NCBI GenBank assembly: GCA_900320045.1
Contig: ONQT01000014.1
Span: 1-64,000, forward strand
Length of the DNA stretch: 64,000 bases
Reading direction: 5' to 3'
From: an uncultured Prevotellaceae bacterium
Lineage (GTDB): Bacteria > Bacteroidota > Bacteroidia > Bacteroidales > Bacteroidaceae
Part shown: piece by piece, positions 50,236 through 59,367 of the stretch
Numbering within the stretch: position 1 is the first letter of the stretch
Layout: the number at the start of each line of letters is the position of its first letter
Notes under the pieces: generated by a model
The model's database searches: none
The model's input: only the letters and a program-made list of their open reading frames with translations
Told to the model about the DNA's origin: nothing
Program-made: the position numbers and the translations under genes

Positions 50236-53200
50236 TTACTTCTGCATAATCTTTACGCCATCCCTGATCACAAGTCCCTTGTAAGCAGCGTCAACGCGCT
50301 GGCCGGCAAGGTTGAAGATGACCTTCTCGCCACGCTCGATGGCAGCCTTGACGGCATGGATGCCGCTGGCTGTGCCTTCAACCTGCTTGGCCTCACCGAA
50401 ACCACCGCGGCCGTTGGCTGCACGGATGGTGAGGTTGTCCTTCTCGGCATCAATCGTGATGGCAAAGCTGCTACCGGCAGTGATACCGGCGAACGCACCG
50501 TTCTTCTCAATCAGGTAAGCCGTAGCACCGTTGTTAGCCGGTGTCCATGTGACGTTGCCGTTAGCATAGGTTGCAGCGGGAGCCTCCAGCTGAGCGGCTA
50601 TGGTAGCAGGCTGCCAGTCGGTGAACACCTTCTCAACTGAATAGTTTTCAGCTTCTGTAGCAGACAGAATGATGTTGTATGTCAGCTTGTCGGTACCAGT
50701 CTTGTCGGTGAACGTCTCTTCCAGAGATGCTGGTGAAACGACATCACCGTTGGCGTCCTTTGAGTTGTATTCGTGGAAGACACCTGCCTGGTTGTTCATA
50801 CCGGTGAGTATGAAGCGAGTGGAATTCAGCTTGTCAGGCTGGGTGAGCGTGGTGTTCAGATAGGTAGCCATCGGACGAGCGGTAGCACCGCTGGCACCGC
50901 CCCATGCACGACCGAAGTTATACGAGCTGCCGAGGGTCTCGACGGTGCACTCGTTGAATACATAACCGAACTTCTCGGCCGTCTTGGGCTGATGGGCGGT
51001 GATGGTGCACTCGCTAGTGGGATTACCATCCTTGTCGAAGGCGCGTACCTCGTTGACCAGTTTCACGCCCTGGAAGTAGACGTCGCTACCACCGCAGATG
51101 TAGTCGACGGTGCCGTGAATCTCGCCACCCTCGAAGTAGAACTGCTTATCGGTAGCCGACAGATAAGTGTCCTGATAGGAGAGCAGGCGGACGTTCTTGC
51201 AGATAGTCTTGCTGCCCTTGTCCCAGAATGCGTTTGCACGGCCGGCGGATCCTGCACCATAGTAGTCGAGCTCGTTCTTCAGGGTGAGGTCTTGCATGTA
51301 GAAATTGCTACCGGTGTTAGCCAGCAAAGCTGCGCTGTTCAGACCCTCTAAGCTCTTGTCGGGAGCAGTCTTGATGATGACACCCTCGGCCGACTGACCG
51401 ATAATCGACACATTGCTACCGCTGATGGTGGTCTGCACTGCCTCGCCCCAGTCATAAGTACCGTTGGGAAGGAATATCTTTGCGCCATCCTCGGCAGATG
51501 CGCTGTTCAGGGCCAGCATCAGACCAGCACCGTCACCAGCTCCAATGATGTAGTAGCCAGACTCTGCGTCCTTGGTGGGCAGGCTTTCAACGTTGAAGAC
51601 CTTGACATCGTGAATGTAGGTCGTGCCGCCGAAGGTGAATGTCAAAGTTGTGGCCTCACCAGAGTAGTTAATGGTAGTAGTAGCACCATCAGAAGCAGCC
51701 TTTGCGCTTGGGATGTCTTCCACCTCGGTACTGTTTTCGGCAGTGATGACAATGGGATTCTCAGAACTATACGCACAGAGACCAAGTACAATCTGAGCGT
51801 TGCCTGCTACGGGGATGGAGAATGACTTTCCGTTGCCCCATGACCAGCCATGCTGACCATCGTGGAATGAGCCACCGTTGTTGATGAATGCTTCGTGGTC
51901 TTCCTCATAGAAGTAATTCTTGGTCAGGTCGTACTTGAACATCTTGCCAACCTCAACGGTCTCTATCTCGGTAGCCTTGGCATAAAGTTTGATGTCTTGG
52001 GTGATGACTGTGCCTTCAGCAACCTTGAGGGCGTCAAGCGTCTTGTCATCGAACCAGCCGCGGAACTTCTTGCCCTCAGCTACGGTAACGGCAGCTGTGG
52101 CCTCAGCATTGAAAACAAGAGGAGTATTACCTGTAACAGTTTCTGTAGCCAGCACCTTAGACCCGTCAACATCGTAGTAAGTTATCTCACACGAGGGAAT
52201 AAAGTCACAAGCCTCTGCAAAGAAGTAAGGCAGATAGCTGCTAGAACCAAAAGTGAAAGTCAGCGTTGTTGCCTTCTCTACATTATAGGTGTAGACCACA
52301 TATTGATTGTAATTGGGAGCTTGCTCTCCACAGGGGGCTTTGTTGCTAAAGGTGGTGCTGCCGCCATTGGTATCCGAAATCGTGATGTCGGTAGTGCTAT
52401 ACTGGCATGCACCAATCGTGAACTTCACGGGACCGTCAACTGGAACCGTGATAACAGGAGCCTGCACACCATGCTGGCCGCCATTGTAGGTACCAGGATT
52501 AACGGTTACTCCAGCAGGTAGCTCTCCTGTAGTGGGGAGTAAGACGGTGTAGGGGTTGTTACGGAATTCAATCTTGAAATCAGTAAACGAACGCTTTGTC
52601 AAAGTGCATACACTAGACGTTTCCGTACCATTGGTGTTGGTTGCGGCGCAATAAATATACTCTGTTTCTGCTGTCGTTGACGTGTATTCGAAAGAGGAAG
52701 ACGTAGCACCTTCGATAGCAGAATCGGTAGCAGGATTTGCAGTTGTGCTACTTGCTTTGTACCACTGATAGCTGTTGGCACCAATAGCCACTGCTGTCAG
52801 TGTGGTGGCAACCCCCTGTCGGACGGAGATCTCTTCGGGGAGATTGGTAACGAATTCAGGCTTGTCTGTTGCCTCAAGATAATGAACTACGGCAACGAAG
52901 AAAACCTGTGTGGTCTTGAAGGTGAAAGTGAAGGAACTGGCAGGCGTAGCCAGTATCTTTGAAATGATGGTGGGCTTTGCACCATTCTGGTGGGAGGTTA
53001 CGGCGTCTTCGCAGGCTACTCCGGCTACCTCGCTCAGCAAAGCATCGCCAGAGCCATTTGCTGTAACGTAGAAGTCTACAGAGTAGGCCGTATAGCCGGT
53101 AGGCAGGGTGATGGTGTTCGGTGCGCCATTGGAGTTCTTGAAAGCATCGTACTCAGTGCCATTGATGGTGATTTTACTCTGTTTGGAAAGAGACTTACCT

Positions 53201-53409
53201 CTGTTACTACTAATTTCGACCATAAAACCGGCATTAAGGTTCTTCCCATCGCCAAACCAAACGTTGTTGGCTGTGGTGCTTGAATGCGTTCCTGTGGGCT
53301 GTCCGACCATATAGGTGGAAGAAATGATGGCCGTTTTAGCCATGGACACTCCTCCGAACAGCATGCAGAGCACACTCAGTACCGACAAACGTAAAAGTGT
53401 TTTCTTCAT
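50236..53409 (-). CDS. multidomain pectin methylesterase (CE8)
   Basis: The 1057-residue secreted protein has a signal peptide (to about residue 24). It has an Ig-like region (about 180-275) and two related GQHG modules (about 290-400 and 496-606), separated by an InlB-type repeat (408-480, YYDVDGSKVLATETV to IKLYAKATE). A CE8 beta-helix follows at about 615-915. Catalytic residues are visible: Gln746 and Asp747 in SYQDTYL, Asp769 in GTVDYICG, and Arg834/Trp836 in FGRAWG. It removes methyl esters from homogalacturonan before lyase action. A C-terminal fibronectin-like segment and the tail GIHAVKAAIERGEKVIFNLAGQ to GLVIRDGVKIMQK end the protein. Confidence 0.9.
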   Translation of the reverse strand: MKKTLLRLSVLSVLCMLFGGVSMAKTAIISSTYMVGQPTGTHSSTTANNVWFGDGKNLNAGFMVEISSNRGKSLSKQSKITINGTEYDAFKNSNGAPNTITLPTGYTAYSVDFYVTANGSGDALLSEVAGVACEDAVTSHQNGAKPTIISKILATPASSFTFTFKTTQVFFVAVVHYLEATDKPEFVTNLPEEISVRQGVATTLTAVAIGANSYQWYKASSTTANPATDSAIEGATSSSFEYTSTTAETEYIYCAATNTNGTETSSVCTLTKRSFTDFKIEFRNNPYTVLLPTTGELPAGVTVNPGTYNGGQHGVQAPVITVPVDGPVKFTIGACQYSTTDITISDTNGGSTTFSNKAPCGEQAPNYNQYVVYTYNVEKATTLTFTFGSSSYLPYFFAEACDFIPSCEITYYDVDGSKVLATETVTGNTPLVFNAEATAAVTVAEGKKFRGWFDDKTLDALKVAEGTVITQDIKLYAKATEIETVEVGKMFKYDLTKNYFYEEDHEAFINNGGSFHDGQHGWSWGNGKSFSIPVAGNAQIVLGLCAYSSENPIVITAENSTEVEDIPSAKAASDGATTTINYSGEATTLTFTFGGTTYIHDVKVFNVESLPTKDAESGYYIIGAGDGAGLMLALNSASAEDGAKIFLPNGTYDWGEAVQTTISGSNVSIIGQSAEGVIIKTAPDKSLEGLNSAALLANTGSNFYMQDLTLKNELDYYGAGSAGRANAFWDKGSKTICKNVRLLSYQDTYLSATDKQFYFEGGEIHGTVDYICGGSDVYFQGVKLVNEVRAFDKDGNPTSECTITAHQPKTAEKFGYVFNECTVETLGSSYNFGRAWGGASGATARPMATYLNTTLTQPDKLNSTRFILTGMNNQAGVFHEYNSKDANGDVVSPASLEETFTDKTGTDKLTYNIILSATEAENYSVEKVFTDWQPATIAAQLEAPAATYANGNVTWTPANNGATAYLIEKNGAFAGITAGSSFAITIDAEKDNLTIRAANGRGGFGEAKQVEGTASGIHAVKAAIERGEKVIFNLAGQRVDAAYKGLVIRDGVKIMQK

Positions 53410-53473
53410 AATCTGTAGTTTTAATTGTTAGTAAATATATAAATGTATTATTGTCTTGATAAGTATTAGTGTG

Positions 53474-53481
53474 CAAAGATA
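53474..53481 (-). promoter_or_regulatory. -7 element of the methylesterase gene
   Basis: TATCTTTG on the minus strand fits the consensus, but no TTG is found 19-21 bases upstream. The palindrome at 53536-53549 is centred about 75 bases from the predicted start, so activation may compensate for the missing -33 box. Confidence 0.6.
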
Positions 53482-53535
53482 CGCATTTTTTCCCAAAAAC
53501 GAACGAAAGTTAAGGCAAAAAAACAAAAAGATGGA

Positions 53536-53549
53536 CGTAATCGTTTACG
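53536..53549. promoter_or_regulatory. operator-like palindrome, copy 3 (CGTAATCGTTTACG)
   Basis: It matches the perfect palindrome at 13 of 14 positions. It is shared by two divergent genes: about -75 for the methylesterase and about -37, overlapping the -33 region, for the porin-like gene. Confidence 0.6.
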
Positions 53550-53565
53550 TATTAAAATAATTTCG

Positions 53566-53573
53566 TATATTTG
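53566..53573 (+). promoter_or_regulatory. -7 element of the porin-like gene
   Basis: TATATTTG followed by C fits TAnnTTTG. The -33 position falls in the operator-like palindrome and has TTT but not TTG. Confidence 0.6.
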
Positions 53574-53599
53574 CAACCGTAACTAATAACACATAGACT

Positions 53600-54940
53600 A
53601 TGAGACACTATTTGCTGATAGCAACACTCCTGGCAGCTGCGCCGGTATGGGCACAGAACGACTCTGTGCCCGAGAACGAACTGACGGTGGATGCCCAACT
53701 CATGACACGCGGTGAGATACGCAGGGGAGGACTTATTGCAGGAAAGGACGTGCAGGATGCTGACAAGGCTAACTTCGTGATAGATCGCGCCCGTCTGACC
53801 GTAGGTTTTAAACGCGATGCCCTCTCCATGAAGGTGAGCATGCAGCATACTGGTCTATGGGGCATGGAGGGTGACGGCAGTAACTTCGATATTTACGAGG
53901 CCTGGGCGCAACTGGCAGCCAGGAACGGACTGTTCATGAAGATTGGCCGTCAGGAATTGTGCTATGACGATGAGCGTATCTTGGGTAGTAACGACTGGGC
54001 CATGGCTGGTCTGTCACACGATGTGTTGAAGGTGGGCTATGAGGGACATGGTCATAAAGCCCATGCCTTTGCCGCATACAATCAGAACAAGAAGAATCAG
54101 GATGGAGGTACCTACTATTGGAATGGTGCCGTGCCTTATAAGTCCATGCTGGGCGCCTGGTATCATTATGACGTGCCCAACTTTCCCTTAGGAGCATCGC
54201 TGTTGTTCCTGAATATAGGTATGGAGAACGGTACTGAAACCGAACATCATACGACCACCCAACAGCTGTATGGCGGTTATATTCATTTCACGCCCAAGCG
54301 TTTCTCGCTGGAATTGTCATACTACCGGCAATCGGGTAAGGCGAGCCTGGAATACTCATCAGGCGCTGAACTGCCGCTGAAGGCATGGATGGGTAACATC
54401 AAGTCGTTGTACGACATCAGTAACATGTTTACGGCTTATGGAGGCTTTGACTATATCAGCGGTGACAGGGAGTTCGTCGTGCCTGAGCAAGGACATATCG
54501 GTAGCAAGAAACCCTTAACGGCTATCCGTCATACGGAAATCACCGCGTTTACCTCTCTTTACGGCTCTACGAGGAATTTCTACGGCATGATGGACTTCTT
54601 CTATGTCAGCACCTACTATGCCACCTTCTCGCCAGGTTTGCAGAACCTCTATGCCGGTACTATCGTGAAACCGCTGAAAGGCCTTAAGTTTGATTTGTCC
54701 TACCATTACATGGCTACGGCTACTAAATTACCGGAACTCAATATGACGTTGGGACACATGATTGACTTCTCAGCATCCTATCAGATTATGCCTGACGTGT
54801 CGGTCATGGCAGGATACTCGTATATGAGCGGTACGGAGACGATGCGGCGACTGGAGCGTTCCAGCGATTCACAGAAATTGCGCTGGGGCTGGCTGATGCT
54901 CGTCGTTTCGCCACGTATCTTCTGCACCAAGTGGAAATAA
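53600..54940 (+). CDS. alginate-export-family outer-membrane porin-like protein
   Basis: The 446-residue protein has a signal peptide (MRHYLLIATLLAAAPVWAQ) and a beta-barrel with the segment FKMKV-like strand GFKRDALSMKVSMQHTG, the motif IYEAWAQLAARNGLFMKIGRQELCYDDERILGSNDW and later HDVLKVGYE. These match the alginate_exp (AlgE-like) family found in Bacteroidetes outer membranes. It may pass sugars or other acidic solutes. It is divergent from the methylesterase gene and shares an operator-like palindrome with it, which suggests it belongs to the pectin regulon. Confidence 0.8.
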   Translation: MRHYLLIATLLAAAPVWAQNDSVPENELTVDAQLMTRGEIRRGGLIAGKDVQDADKANFVIDRARLTVGFKRDALSMKVSMQHTGLWGMEGDGSNFDIYEAWAQLAARNGLFMKIGRQELCYDDERILGSNDWAMAGLSHDVLKVGYEGHGHKAHAFAAYNQNKKNQDGGTYYWNGAVPYKSMLGAWYHYDVPNFPLGASLLFLNIGMENGTETEHHTTTQQLYGGYIHFTPKRFSLELSYYRQSGKASLEYSSGAELPLKAWMGNIKSLYDISNMFTAYGGFDYISGDREFVVPEQGHIGSKKPLTAIRHTEITAFTSLYGSTRNFYGMMDFFYVSTYYATFSPGLQNLYAGTIVKPLKGLKFDLSYHYMATATKLPELNMTLGHMIDFSASYQIMPDVSVMAGYSYMSGTETMRRLERSSDSQKLRWGWLMLVVSPRIFCTKWK

Positions 54941-54942
54941 AA

Positions 54943-54975
54943 AGAATACTCAGGACTCCCAGCCCTGAGTATTCT
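54943..54975. terminator. bidirectional terminator between porin-like and S9 peptidase genes
   Basis: AGAATACTCAGG and CCTGAGTATTCT are perfect 12-bp arms with a nine-base loop, followed by CTTTA on the plus strand and preceded by AAAA. Confidence 0.88.
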
Positions 54976-54985
54976 CTTTACATCT

Positions 54986-55034
54986 TTTAATTTTTAAATC
55001 TTAATCTTTAATTTTTAATCTTTAATCTTTAATT
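54986..55034. repeat. heptanucleotide array TTTAATY x7 at the S9 peptidase stop
   Basis: Seven units (TTTAATT, TTTAAAT, CTTAATC, TTTAATT, TTTAATC, TTTAATC, TTTAATT) are in register. The last includes the stop codon of the S9 peptidase gene on the minus strand. Confidence 0.95.
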
Positions 55035-57242
55035 TTTCTCTTTCAGCCATCGGTCTAACCAGTTGAAGAACGTGCGCTGCCAGAGAATGCCGTTCTGGGG
55101 CTTCAGCACCCAGTGGTTCTCGTCGGGGAATACCAGGAACTCAGCGGGAATGCCCTTCATGCGGGCAGCGTTGAAGGCCTGCATACCCTGGGTATAGTTG
55201 ATGCGGTAGTCTTTCTCGCCGTGGATGCAGAGAATGGGGGTGTCCCACTTTTCCACCATCTTGTGCGGAGAGTCGTGATACGTCTTCTTGGCACGGGGCA
55301 TCTGAGGACGATGCCAGTAGGCCTCGTCGTACTCCCAGTTGCTGAACCAGTTCTCCTCGGTCTCCAAGTACATGGCGGCGAGGTTGAAGGCGCCGTCGTG
55401 AGCGATGAACGCCTTGAAGCGCTTCTCGTGGATGCCGGCGAGGAAATAGACGCTGAACCCACCGAAGGAGGCACCGACAGCACCCAGGCGATCCTTGTCG
55501 ACGAACGGCAGGTTCTGTGCGGCATCGTCAATGGCTGTGAGGTAGTCCTGCATGCACTGGCCCGTCCAGTCGCCGGAGATTTCCTCCTTCCACTCCTGAC
55601 CGAATCCCGGCAGGCCATGGCGGTTGGGAGCGATGACGACATAACCGTTGGCAGCCATCATCTGGAAGTTCCAGCGATAGCTCCAGAACTGACTGACAGG
55701 ACTCTGGGGACCGCCTTCGCAGAAGAGCAGGGTGGGGTACTTCTTACCCTCCTCGTAGTTGGCAGGTAGCATGACCCAGACGAGCATCTCCTTGCCGTCT
55801 GTGGTCTTCACCCAGCGCTGCTGCATCTTGCCGAAGGTCAGCTGAGAGAGGATATGGTCGTTCTCGTGGGTAAGCTGCTGGATGTCAGCGGCAGAACCGC
55901 TGGCTGCAGTGCCCTTTTGCTTTTTGTCCTTGGCTTTGGGCTGCGGGGTCACCAGGTAGATATCCGTGGGAGCGCTGAGGCTCTGGCGCGTAGCCAGGAT
56001 GCGCTTGCCGTCGTTGGCTAACTGCAGCGATGTCCAGTCGTCCCACGTCTCGGTGAGTTGCTTGACCTCGCCTTTCCAATTGCAGCTATACATGTTACAG
56101 CAACCATGCCATACGCTGAGGAAGTAGAGAATGGCTTGTTTGTCTTCCTGGGGTGCCCAGCAGAAGGCTTCGACATCGCTCTTCCAGTCGATGTAACGCT
56201 TCGTGCCGTCCTTGAAGGAATAGATGAACAGGCGGTTGAGGTCGGCCTCATAGCCGTCGCGCTCCATCGAAAGCCAGGCGATATACTTGCCGTCAGGCGA
56301 GAACTGCGGGTTCTGGTCGTAACCCACGTTGTTCTTCAGGTTCTCGGGAGCATTGACAGCCTGCGTTGCCAGGGTGATGGTAGGATTGACCTTCGGGGCT
56401 ACATAGTCGGCAGGCTTGCAGAGGTTGACGGTTTCGCGCGTACCTATATTATATAAATAGATGTCTGAGTCTGTGCTGATGCTATACTCCAGTCCCGTCT
56501 TCTTGCGACAGGTGTAGGCAATGCTCTTCGAGTCGGGGCTCCATGCCAGCTGCTCGATGCCTCCGAAGGGTTCCATGGGACACTCGTAAGGCTCGCCGTT
56601 GAGGATGTCGATGGCATCAGAACCGATGGCGAAACCATCGGTCACCGTGTACAGGAAGGGGTGCTGGATGCTCTCCACATAGTGGTCCCAGTGGCGATAC
56701 ATGAGATCGGTCACACGACGTCCGGTAGCCTTGGGCAGGTCGGAGGGGTTCTCCTGAATGACCTCGTGGAAGGGGATGGACTTCAGGATGATGACATGCT
56801 TGTGGTCTGGCGAGAACAGAAAGCCCTCTGCCTGGCCGTCCGTCTTCGACAGCTGGCGACGGTCTGTTCCGTCAGCCTTCATGCTCCATATCTCGCCACC
56901 CGACAGGAAGGCGATGGTGTTGTTGTCCAGCCACGCAGGGTCGGTGTCGCTCTTGGCACTGGTGGTCAGCAACTGCTGGCCGTTGCCGTCAGCATTCATC
57001 ACATAGAGCACCTGGTGGCTCTTGTTCTGCTTGACAGAGTAGTAGCCTACTTGATAGACAATCTTCTTTCCGTCGGGTGAGGCGGCAGTGGCACCGATGC
57101 GTCCCATGGCCCACAGGGCTTCGGGCGTCATCATGCGACTCTTGAGCTTGATGTTCTGTTTTCCAATCACGTCGGTTGTTTGTGCTTGCATGCTGCCCAG
57201 CACCATCAGCGCCAGTGCAGCGAAGGTTAATAATCTTTTCAT
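55029..57242 (-). CDS. S9-family prolyl oligopeptidase-like peptidase (DPP5/acylaminoacyl peptidase type)
   Basis: The product has 737 residues from ATG 57242 (MKRLLTFAALALMVLGSMQAQ), a clean signal peptide. A start at 57254 is possible, while 57272 lies upstream of the promoter's transcription start. An N-terminal seven-bladed beta-propeller (about 45-445, repeated SPDGKKIVYQ, SPDHKHVI, SPDSKSIAY and SPDGKYIAW motifs) covers an alpha/beta-hydrolase domain. The catalytic triad is seen as Ser in GASFGGF, Asp in HGEKDYRINY and His in DENHWVLKPQN. It is probably periplasmic and trims peptides. Confidence 0.9.
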   Translation of the reverse strand: MKRLLTFAALALMVLGSMQAQTTDVIGKQNIKLKSRMMTPEALWAMGRIGATAASPDGKKIVYQVGYYSVKQNKSHQVLYVMNADGNGQQLLTTSAKSDTDPAWLDNNTIAFLSGGEIWSMKADGTDRRQLSKTDGQAEGFLFSPDHKHVIILKSIPFHEVIQENPSDLPKATGRRVTDLMYRHWDHYVESIQHPFLYTVTDGFAIGSDAIDILNGEPYECPMEPFGGIEQLAWSPDSKSIAYTCRKKTGLEYSISTDSDIYLYNIGTRETVNLCKPADYVAPKVNPTITLATQAVNAPENLKNNVGYDQNPQFSPDGKYIAWLSMERDGYEADLNRLFIYSFKDGTKRYIDWKSDVEAFCWAPQEDKQAILYFLSVWHGCCNMYSCNWKGEVKQLTETWDDWTSLQLANDGKRILATRQSLSAPTDIYLVTPQPKAKDKKQKGTAASGSAADIQQLTHENDHILSQLTFGKMQQRWVKTTDGKEMLVWVMLPANYEEGKKYPTLLFCEGGPQSPVSQFWSYRWNFQMMAANGYVVIAPNRHGLPGFGQEWKEEISGDWTGQCMQDYLTAIDDAAQNLPFVDKDRLGAVGASFGGFSVYFLAGIHEKRFKAFIAHDGAFNLAAMYLETEENWFSNWEYDEAYWHRPQMPRAKKTYHDSPHKMVEKWDTPILCIHGEKDYRINYTQGMQAFNAARMKGIPAEFLVFPDENHWVLKPQNGILWQRTFFNWLDRWLKEKN

Positions 57243-57261
57243 TGTTTTTGGCATTTTGGCA

Positions 57262-57269
57262 CAAAGGTA
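57262..57269 (-). promoter_or_regulatory. -7 element of the S9 peptidase gene
   Basis: TACCTTTG on the minus strand lies about 20 bases before ATG 57242. No clear -33 box is seen. Confidence 0.6.
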
Positions 57270-57278
57270 CAATAAAAT

Positions 57279-57299
57279 TTAAAGATTAAAGATGAAAGA
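57279..57299. repeat. heptanucleotide array TTAAAGA x3
   Basis: TTAAAGA, TTAAAGA and TGAAAGA are in 7-bp register between the divergent S9 peptidase and phosphatase promoters. Confidence 0.85.
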
Positions 57300-57312
57300 C
57301 AAAAAAAAATAG

Positions 57313-57320
57313 TATCTTTG
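57313..57320 (+). promoter_or_regulatory. -7 element of the phosphatase gene
   Basis: TATCTTTG followed by CA lies about 20 bases before ATG 57342. No TTG at -33 was found. Confidence 0.6.
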
Positions 57321-57341
57321 CACAGAATTTAGCACAAACGC

Positions 57342-59363
57342 ATGAAACGTGTTGCTTATCTCTTGCTGATTGCCGTCATCCTGCTGATAGCAGGCTGCAA
57401 GGGCAAGGAGACTCGGCAGAAAGTCCTCAAGGATACTGCCGACAGCTTGACAAGTGTGCTGTATGACATGATGGGAGGCGACCCCGACAGGGCATTGGAT
57501 TATGTGGACAGTCTGGAGGCTGCCGGTGTCTATTCCGAGGCCTTGGCCAACTGCCGCAGGGCACAGGTGTATTCCGAACTGTACCTGCCGCGTGTGTCGG
57601 AGGTCTATGCCCTGAAGGCCTTGAAGGACGAAAAGCTGAAGCAGGACACGAACCTCTATTTCTTTGCCTATAACCTGCTCATCAACAGTGTGCAGAATGT
57701 CGATAACACCGAGAAGGCGCTGAAATATGCCACGGAGGCGTTGGAACAGGCCAAGGGTGACACGATACAGCTGATGCGGGCCTATGCTGCCGACTTCATG
57801 AGCAGTATTGCCAGCAGCCAGTTCCGTCTGAACTACCATCGCGAGGGCAACGAGAGTTATGAGCGTGCTTACCAAATGTATGAAGACGTGCTGGTAGGCA
57901 AGAAAAGGTTCTCGTGGATCTATCCGGAGTTCCTTATGGCTACCGATGCTGTCAATGATAACGTGTCCATAGACAGTCTGGCGATTGCCAAGAAGTGGGT
58001 GGCACGGATGCTGGCTATCTTCGACAAGACCGTGGCCTGTACGGATATTCCGACCTATGTGAGGGACGACTGCCTGGCGCAGAAGGAAATAGCGTTGGCA
58101 AAGTACTATGCCAGCTGTAAACAGTTGCACGAGGCCCATGTCCACTACCAGAAGTTCCTGCAGACCGACATGTCGAAGACGGAGATAGGCAGCAAGGTGG
58201 CCTCGTCCTATCTGGAGACGACAGGACGCTGGCAGGAACTGGAGGCGGCCGTAGAGCGTACGGACAGTTTTTTCATCAGGAACGAGTCACAGGGCAACAT
58301 CGACTACCTCATTACTGTCTTGGGACGTAAGTATGATGTGCAGGAGCGGTTGGGACATCATGCTGCCGCCGTCAAGACGGCCCGACAGCTCATCACATTG
58401 TTAGATACTGTCAGGGAACAGAGTCTGAAGGACAATGCTGCTGAGTTGGCAGTCATCTACAAGACACAGGAGAAGGACCAGCAGATTGCCGAGCAGCAGG
58501 CTGACTTGTCGCACCAGAGGCTCATCGCCGTGCTGGTGGCTTTCGTCCTGGTGGTAGTGTTCTTCGTCATCTATACCATCAAGCGTCGTCAGGCTGCCAA
58601 GCGCTTGGCAGCCGTGTCGGCACAGAAGGAACGTATCGAGAGCGAACTGCGCATTGCCCGTGACATCCAGATGTCTATGGTGCCCAGCGACTTTCCGCAA
58701 TATGAGGGCCTTGACATCTATGCGCAGATGGTTCCTGCCCGTGAGGTGGGAGGTGACCTGTACGATTGTCTGCTGCAGGACAACCGCCTGTACTTCTGTG
58801 TGGGCGACGTCTCGGGAAAGGGGGTACCGGCATCGTTGTTCATGGCACAGACCATGCGACTGTTCCGTGCCTTTGCCAAGCGCAGCTACCAGCCCGACAA
58901 GATTGCTACGCGCATCAACGACGAGTTGACGGAAAACAATGAGAACGGCATGTTCGTCACGATGTTCATCGGTCTGCTCGACCTCACCACGGGACGTCTG
59001 GACTTCTGCAACTGCGGCCATAATCCGCCAGTGATAGCCTCTGCCAACGTCTCCGAGGGCGTGGAGTTTCTCCACGTGGAACCCAATGCACCAATCGGAC
59101 TATGGCCTGGTCTGGAGTTTGTCGGTGAGACCATCGATAGCATCAAGGGACAGCCGCTGTTGGTCTATACCGATGGTCTGAATGAAGCCGAGGACTGCCA
59201 ACAGCAGCAGTTTGGCGACGACCGACTGTTGCAGGTGCTGACGGCACAGCCTTTCGAAAGTGCCCGTCAGACGATAGCACTGCTGAGCACCGAAATAGAA
59301 AAGCATCGTGCAGGTGCCGAACCTAACGACGACCTCACGATGCTATGTCTCAAACTGAGGTAA
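57342..59363 (+). CDS. SpoIIE/RsbU-type PP2C phosphatase with periplasmic helical sensor
   Basis: The 673-residue protein has a lipoprotein-like signal (IAGC at residues 16-19), a helical TPR-like region (about 25-385), one membrane helix (393-413), a short coiled linker (about 415-440) and a C-terminal SpoIIE phosphatase domain (about 445-673). Metal-binding aspartates are in REVGGDLYD (Asp472), VGDVSGKG (Asp489), YTDGLNE (Asp611) and NDDLT (Asp663/664). Such proteins dephosphorylate anti-sigma antagonists or similar targets in response to an outside signal. No STAS or anti-sigma gene is nearby. The gene converges on the DUF1846 gene with only four bases between them. Confidence 0.88.
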   Translation: MKRVAYLLLIAVILLIAGCKGKETRQKVLKDTADSLTSVLYDMMGGDPDRALDYVDSLEAAGVYSEALANCRRAQVYSELYLPRVSEVYALKALKDEKLKQDTNLYFFAYNLLINSVQNVDNTEKALKYATEALEQAKGDTIQLMRAYAADFMSSIASSQFRLNYHREGNESYERAYQMYEDVLVGKKRFSWIYPEFLMATDAVNDNVSIDSLAIAKKWVARMLAIFDKTVACTDIPTYVRDDCLAQKEIALAKYYASCKQLHEAHVHYQKFLQTDMSKTEIGSKVASSYLETTGRWQELEAAVERTDSFFIRNESQGNIDYLITVLGRKYDVQERLGHHAAAVKTARQLITLLDTVREQSLKDNAAELAVIYKTQEKDQQIAEQQADLSHQRLIAVLVAFVLVVVFFVIYTIKRRQAAKRLAAVSAQKERIESELRIARDIQMSMVPSDFPQYEGLDIYAQMVPAREVGGDLYDCLLQDNRLYFCVGDVSGKGVPASLFMAQTMRLFRAFAKRSYQPDKIATRINDELTENNENGMFVTMFIGLLDLTTGRLDFCNCGHNPPVIASANVSEGVEFLHVEPNAPIGLWPGLEFVGETIDSIKGQPLLVYTDGLNEAEDCQQQQFGDDRLLQVLTAQPFESARQTIALLSTEIEKHRAGAEPNDDLTMLCLKLR

Positions 59364-59367
59364 ATAA

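Noticed and set aside
53108..53314. Small open frames in the gaps and opposite the pectin genes, for example 50044-50235 on the plus strand
   Set aside because: They have no start context or family similarity, and the 50044-50235 frame runs through the methylesterase terminator and the 9-bp array.
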